Assembly: GCA_015057425.1 (NCBI GenBank)
Contig: SVEL01000003.1
Span: forward strand, 62,001 to 126,000
Length of the DNA stretch: 64,000 bases
Origin: Lachnospiraceae bacterium
GTDB lineage: Bacteria > Bacillota > Clostridia > Lachnospirales > Lachnospiraceae
Direction: 5' to 3'
The notes beneath the pieces are model-generated. The model was not told where the DNA came from and did no database searches. It saw nothing but the letters and a program-made list of their open reading frames with translations. Each line of letters begins with the position of its first letter. The first letter of the stretch is position 1. Both the position numbers and the translations under genes were made by a program. Below are positions 62,561 through 64,000 of this stretch, piece by piece.

Positions 62561-63628
62561 ATGGTAATAACAATAGAAGAACTTCTCGGAATTGCAAAAT
62601 TTAAAAAAGCCTCGGATGTTCACATTACTGTAGCTATACCCCCAAAAGTAAGAGTGAACGGAAAACTGGAAAGTTTGGATTATCCAAGACTCACACCTGA
62701 AGATACGGAAGCGATACTTAAGCCTATTATGTATCCGAGACAGTTAGCTGTCTTGGAAGAAAAAGGTGAAGTTGACTTTTCATTTTCCATTCCGCAGGTT
62801 GGACGATACAGAGTAAATGTATTTAAACAGAGAGGCTCTATGTCAGCAGTACTCCGACTTGTAGGGACAGAAGTCCCAAGACCTGAGGAACTTGGAATAC
62901 CTAAGAGTGTAATTGATTTGTCTGAAAAGAAGAGAGGACTTGTTCTTGTGACAGGACCTACGGGAAGCGGTAAGTCAACCACACTGGCTTCTCTTATAGA
63001 CAGAATTAATGAGACTACGGCAAGTCATGTTATTACATTGGAAGATCCTATAGAATATCTTCACAACCACAAGTTATCCACGGTTAACCAGAGAGAAATA
63101 GGAATAGACACACAGTCTTACAGCAATGCATTGCGTGCGGCGCTCAGAGAAGACCCGGACGTTATTCTTGTTGGAGAAATGAGAGACCTTGAGACAATTT
63201 CTACAGCCATAACTGCTGCCGAAACAGGTCATCTTGTATTTTCTACTTTGCATACAATTGGTGCGGCAAGTACTATTGACAGAATTATAGATGTTTTCCC
63301 GCCACACCAGCAACAGCAGATAAGAATTCAGTTGTCTATGGTATTGGAGTCGGTAATTTCGCAGTTGCTTATTCCGACAGCAGATAATCAGCGAAGAGTT
63401 GCAGCATTTGAAGTTATGCATGCCAATCCGGCTATTAAGAACCTTATCAGGGAAGGAAAGACGTTCCAGATACCGACCGTATTGCAGACCGGTAAAAAAC
63501 ATGGTATGCAGACGATGGATGATTCTCTTTATGATTTGTATAATATGGGAGAAATCAGCATGTATAGTGCTCTTGAGTATGCTCAGGACAGAGCAGCTTT
63601 TGAAAAAAAGCTGAATAATTATATATAA
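62561..63628 (+). CDS. pilT: Type IV pilus retraction ATPase PilT
   Basis: 355 residues, normal for PilT. Walker A GPTGSGKSTTLAS (about 130-142), Walker B DPDVILVGEMRDLETI, and His box HLVFSTLHTIGAAST. No N-terminal GspE domain, which separates it from PilB. Its presence implies retractable pili and twitching or DNA uptake. GGGAG precedes the ATG, 23 bases after pilB. Confidence 0.93.
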   Translation: MVITIEELLGIAKFKKASDVHITVAIPPKVRVNGKLESLDYPRLTPEDTEAILKPIMYPRQLAVLEEKGEVDFSFSIPQVGRYRVNVFKQRGSMSAVLRLVGTEVPRPEELGIPKSVIDLSEKKRGLVLVTGPTGSGKSTTLASLIDRINETTASHVITLEDPIEYLHNHKLSTVNQREIGIDTQSYSNALRAALREDPDVILVGEMRDLETISTAITAAETGHLVFSTLHTIGAASTIDRIIDVFPPHQQQQIRIQLSMVLESVISQLLIPTADNQRRVAAFEVMHANPAIKNLIREGKTFQIPTVLQTGKKHGMQTMDDSLYDLYNMGEISMYSALEYAQDRAAFEKKLNNYI

Positions 63629-63648
63629 GGTGTAAGGAGGCTTAAAAA

Positions 63649-64000
63649 ATGCCAACATATACATATTCTCTTCTTACAAAAGAAGGTAAAACAAAAAGAG
63701 GAAACATAGAAGCCACTGATAAAAATATGGCAATGAGCCAGCTTAAATCTGACGGAGCCACAGTTCTTGAGATAGCTGAGGCAAGCAGCTTCAACAAAGA
63801 TATTAATATTAATATCGGCGGAAAGGTCAAGTCCAGAGATTTAAGTGTTTTCTGTCGCCAGTTTACAAGTATCATAAAAGCCGGCGTAAGTGTTATTACG
63901 GCATTAAGTATGCTTGGTGACCAGACTGAAAACAAGAAAATGAAAAAAGCCATATATAATGTCAGGGACAATGTACAAAAAGGTGAGACTTTAAGCAATT
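63649..64000 (+). CDS. pilC: Type IV pilus inner-membrane protein PilC, N-terminal part
   Basis: The first 117 residues only; the gene runs off the window. MPTYTYSLLTKEGKTKRGNIEATDKNMAMSQL and FCRQFTSIIKAGVSVITALSML are the opening of the PilC/GspF fold. TAAGGAGG lies nine bases upstream of the ATG. It is the platform protein between PilB and PilT activity. Confidence 0.9.
   Translation, partial: MPTYTYSLLTKEGKTKRGNIEATDKNMAMSQLKSDGATVLEIAEASSFNKDININIGGKVKSRDLSVFCRQFTSIIKAGVSVITALSMLGDQTENKKMKKAIYNVRDNVQKGETLSN

Noticed and set aside
1-64000. CRISPR arrays, rRNA and tRNA genes.
   Set aside because: No regularly spaced repeat series, no rRNA-like stretch and no cloverleaf-like sequence were noticed by eye; a dedicated scan could still find a tRNA that I missed.

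Overview
The window looks like chromosomal DNA of a low-GC Gram-positive anaerobe of the Lachnospiraceae type (Clostridia). The grounds are strong purine-rich ribosome binding sites, an AT-rich coding bias, MutS2, YesM/YesN-type sugar two-component systems, two chemoreceptors, many small lipoproteins and a Clostridia-style Trk and NSS set. This is inferred from gene style; no rRNA or tRNA gene was seen.

Layout. 1-7243 is core: a two-component system, MutS2, an HtrA-like protein without catalytic residues, a YhaM-like HD nuclease and an RlmD/RumA rRNA methyltransferase. About 7205-17880 reads as a 10.7-kb integrated element in the 3' end of that methyltransferase gene. Its large serine recombinase (16219-17901) lies at the right end and finishes in a methyltransferase-like tail. 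The element carries two genes broken by in-frame TAG codons, a degenerate tyrosine-recombinase-like gene, a run of three palindromes, and an operon of AAA ATPase, subtilisin-like protease and DUF4238 protein. That operon resembles the IetAS anti-phage/plasmid-interference systems and is the best candidate for an under-described system. 17900-21300 is accessory: an HTH protein, an ORF6N protein containing two long in-frame palindromes, membrane proteins and a methyltransferase.

21349-38519 is a carbohydrate-utilisation locus. It holds a GTPase coupled to a fructokinase, a D-lyxose/mannose-type isomerase, a HAD-GH88/105 fusion, an unassigned toroid-type enzyme, a YesN regulator (frameshifted) with a YesM kinase, a complete YtfQ-type sugar ABC transporter, a chemoreceptor and a second sugar-binding lipoprotein. 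A plausible flow is import of an oligosaccharide, removal of an unsaturated uronyl unit, isomerisation of a ketose/aldose pair and phosphorylation to fructose-6-phosphate. 38605-43438 is an unusual lipid/glycan cluster: a condensation-type acyltransferase, a PlsC-like acyltransferase, a family 8 glycosyltransferase and a single protein fusing a family 8 glycosyltransferase to PlsC.

43475-54838 contains TrkAH potassium uptake, a second TrmA-family methyltransferase, two lipoproteins (one with a transglutaminase domain), an NSS sodium symporter, a GH43 enzyme, a chemoreceptor and a DtxR-family repressor. Upstream of the repressor lies an isolated promoter with a palindrome in its spacer, followed within 130 bases by a terminator; it probably makes a small metal-regulated RNA. 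55241-60713 carries a DUF2156 protein, a WYL regulator, a MurL-like epimerase next to a MurD ligase, and endonuclease IV. 60834-64000 begins a type IV pilus operon (pilB, pilT, partial pilC) that runs off the right edge.
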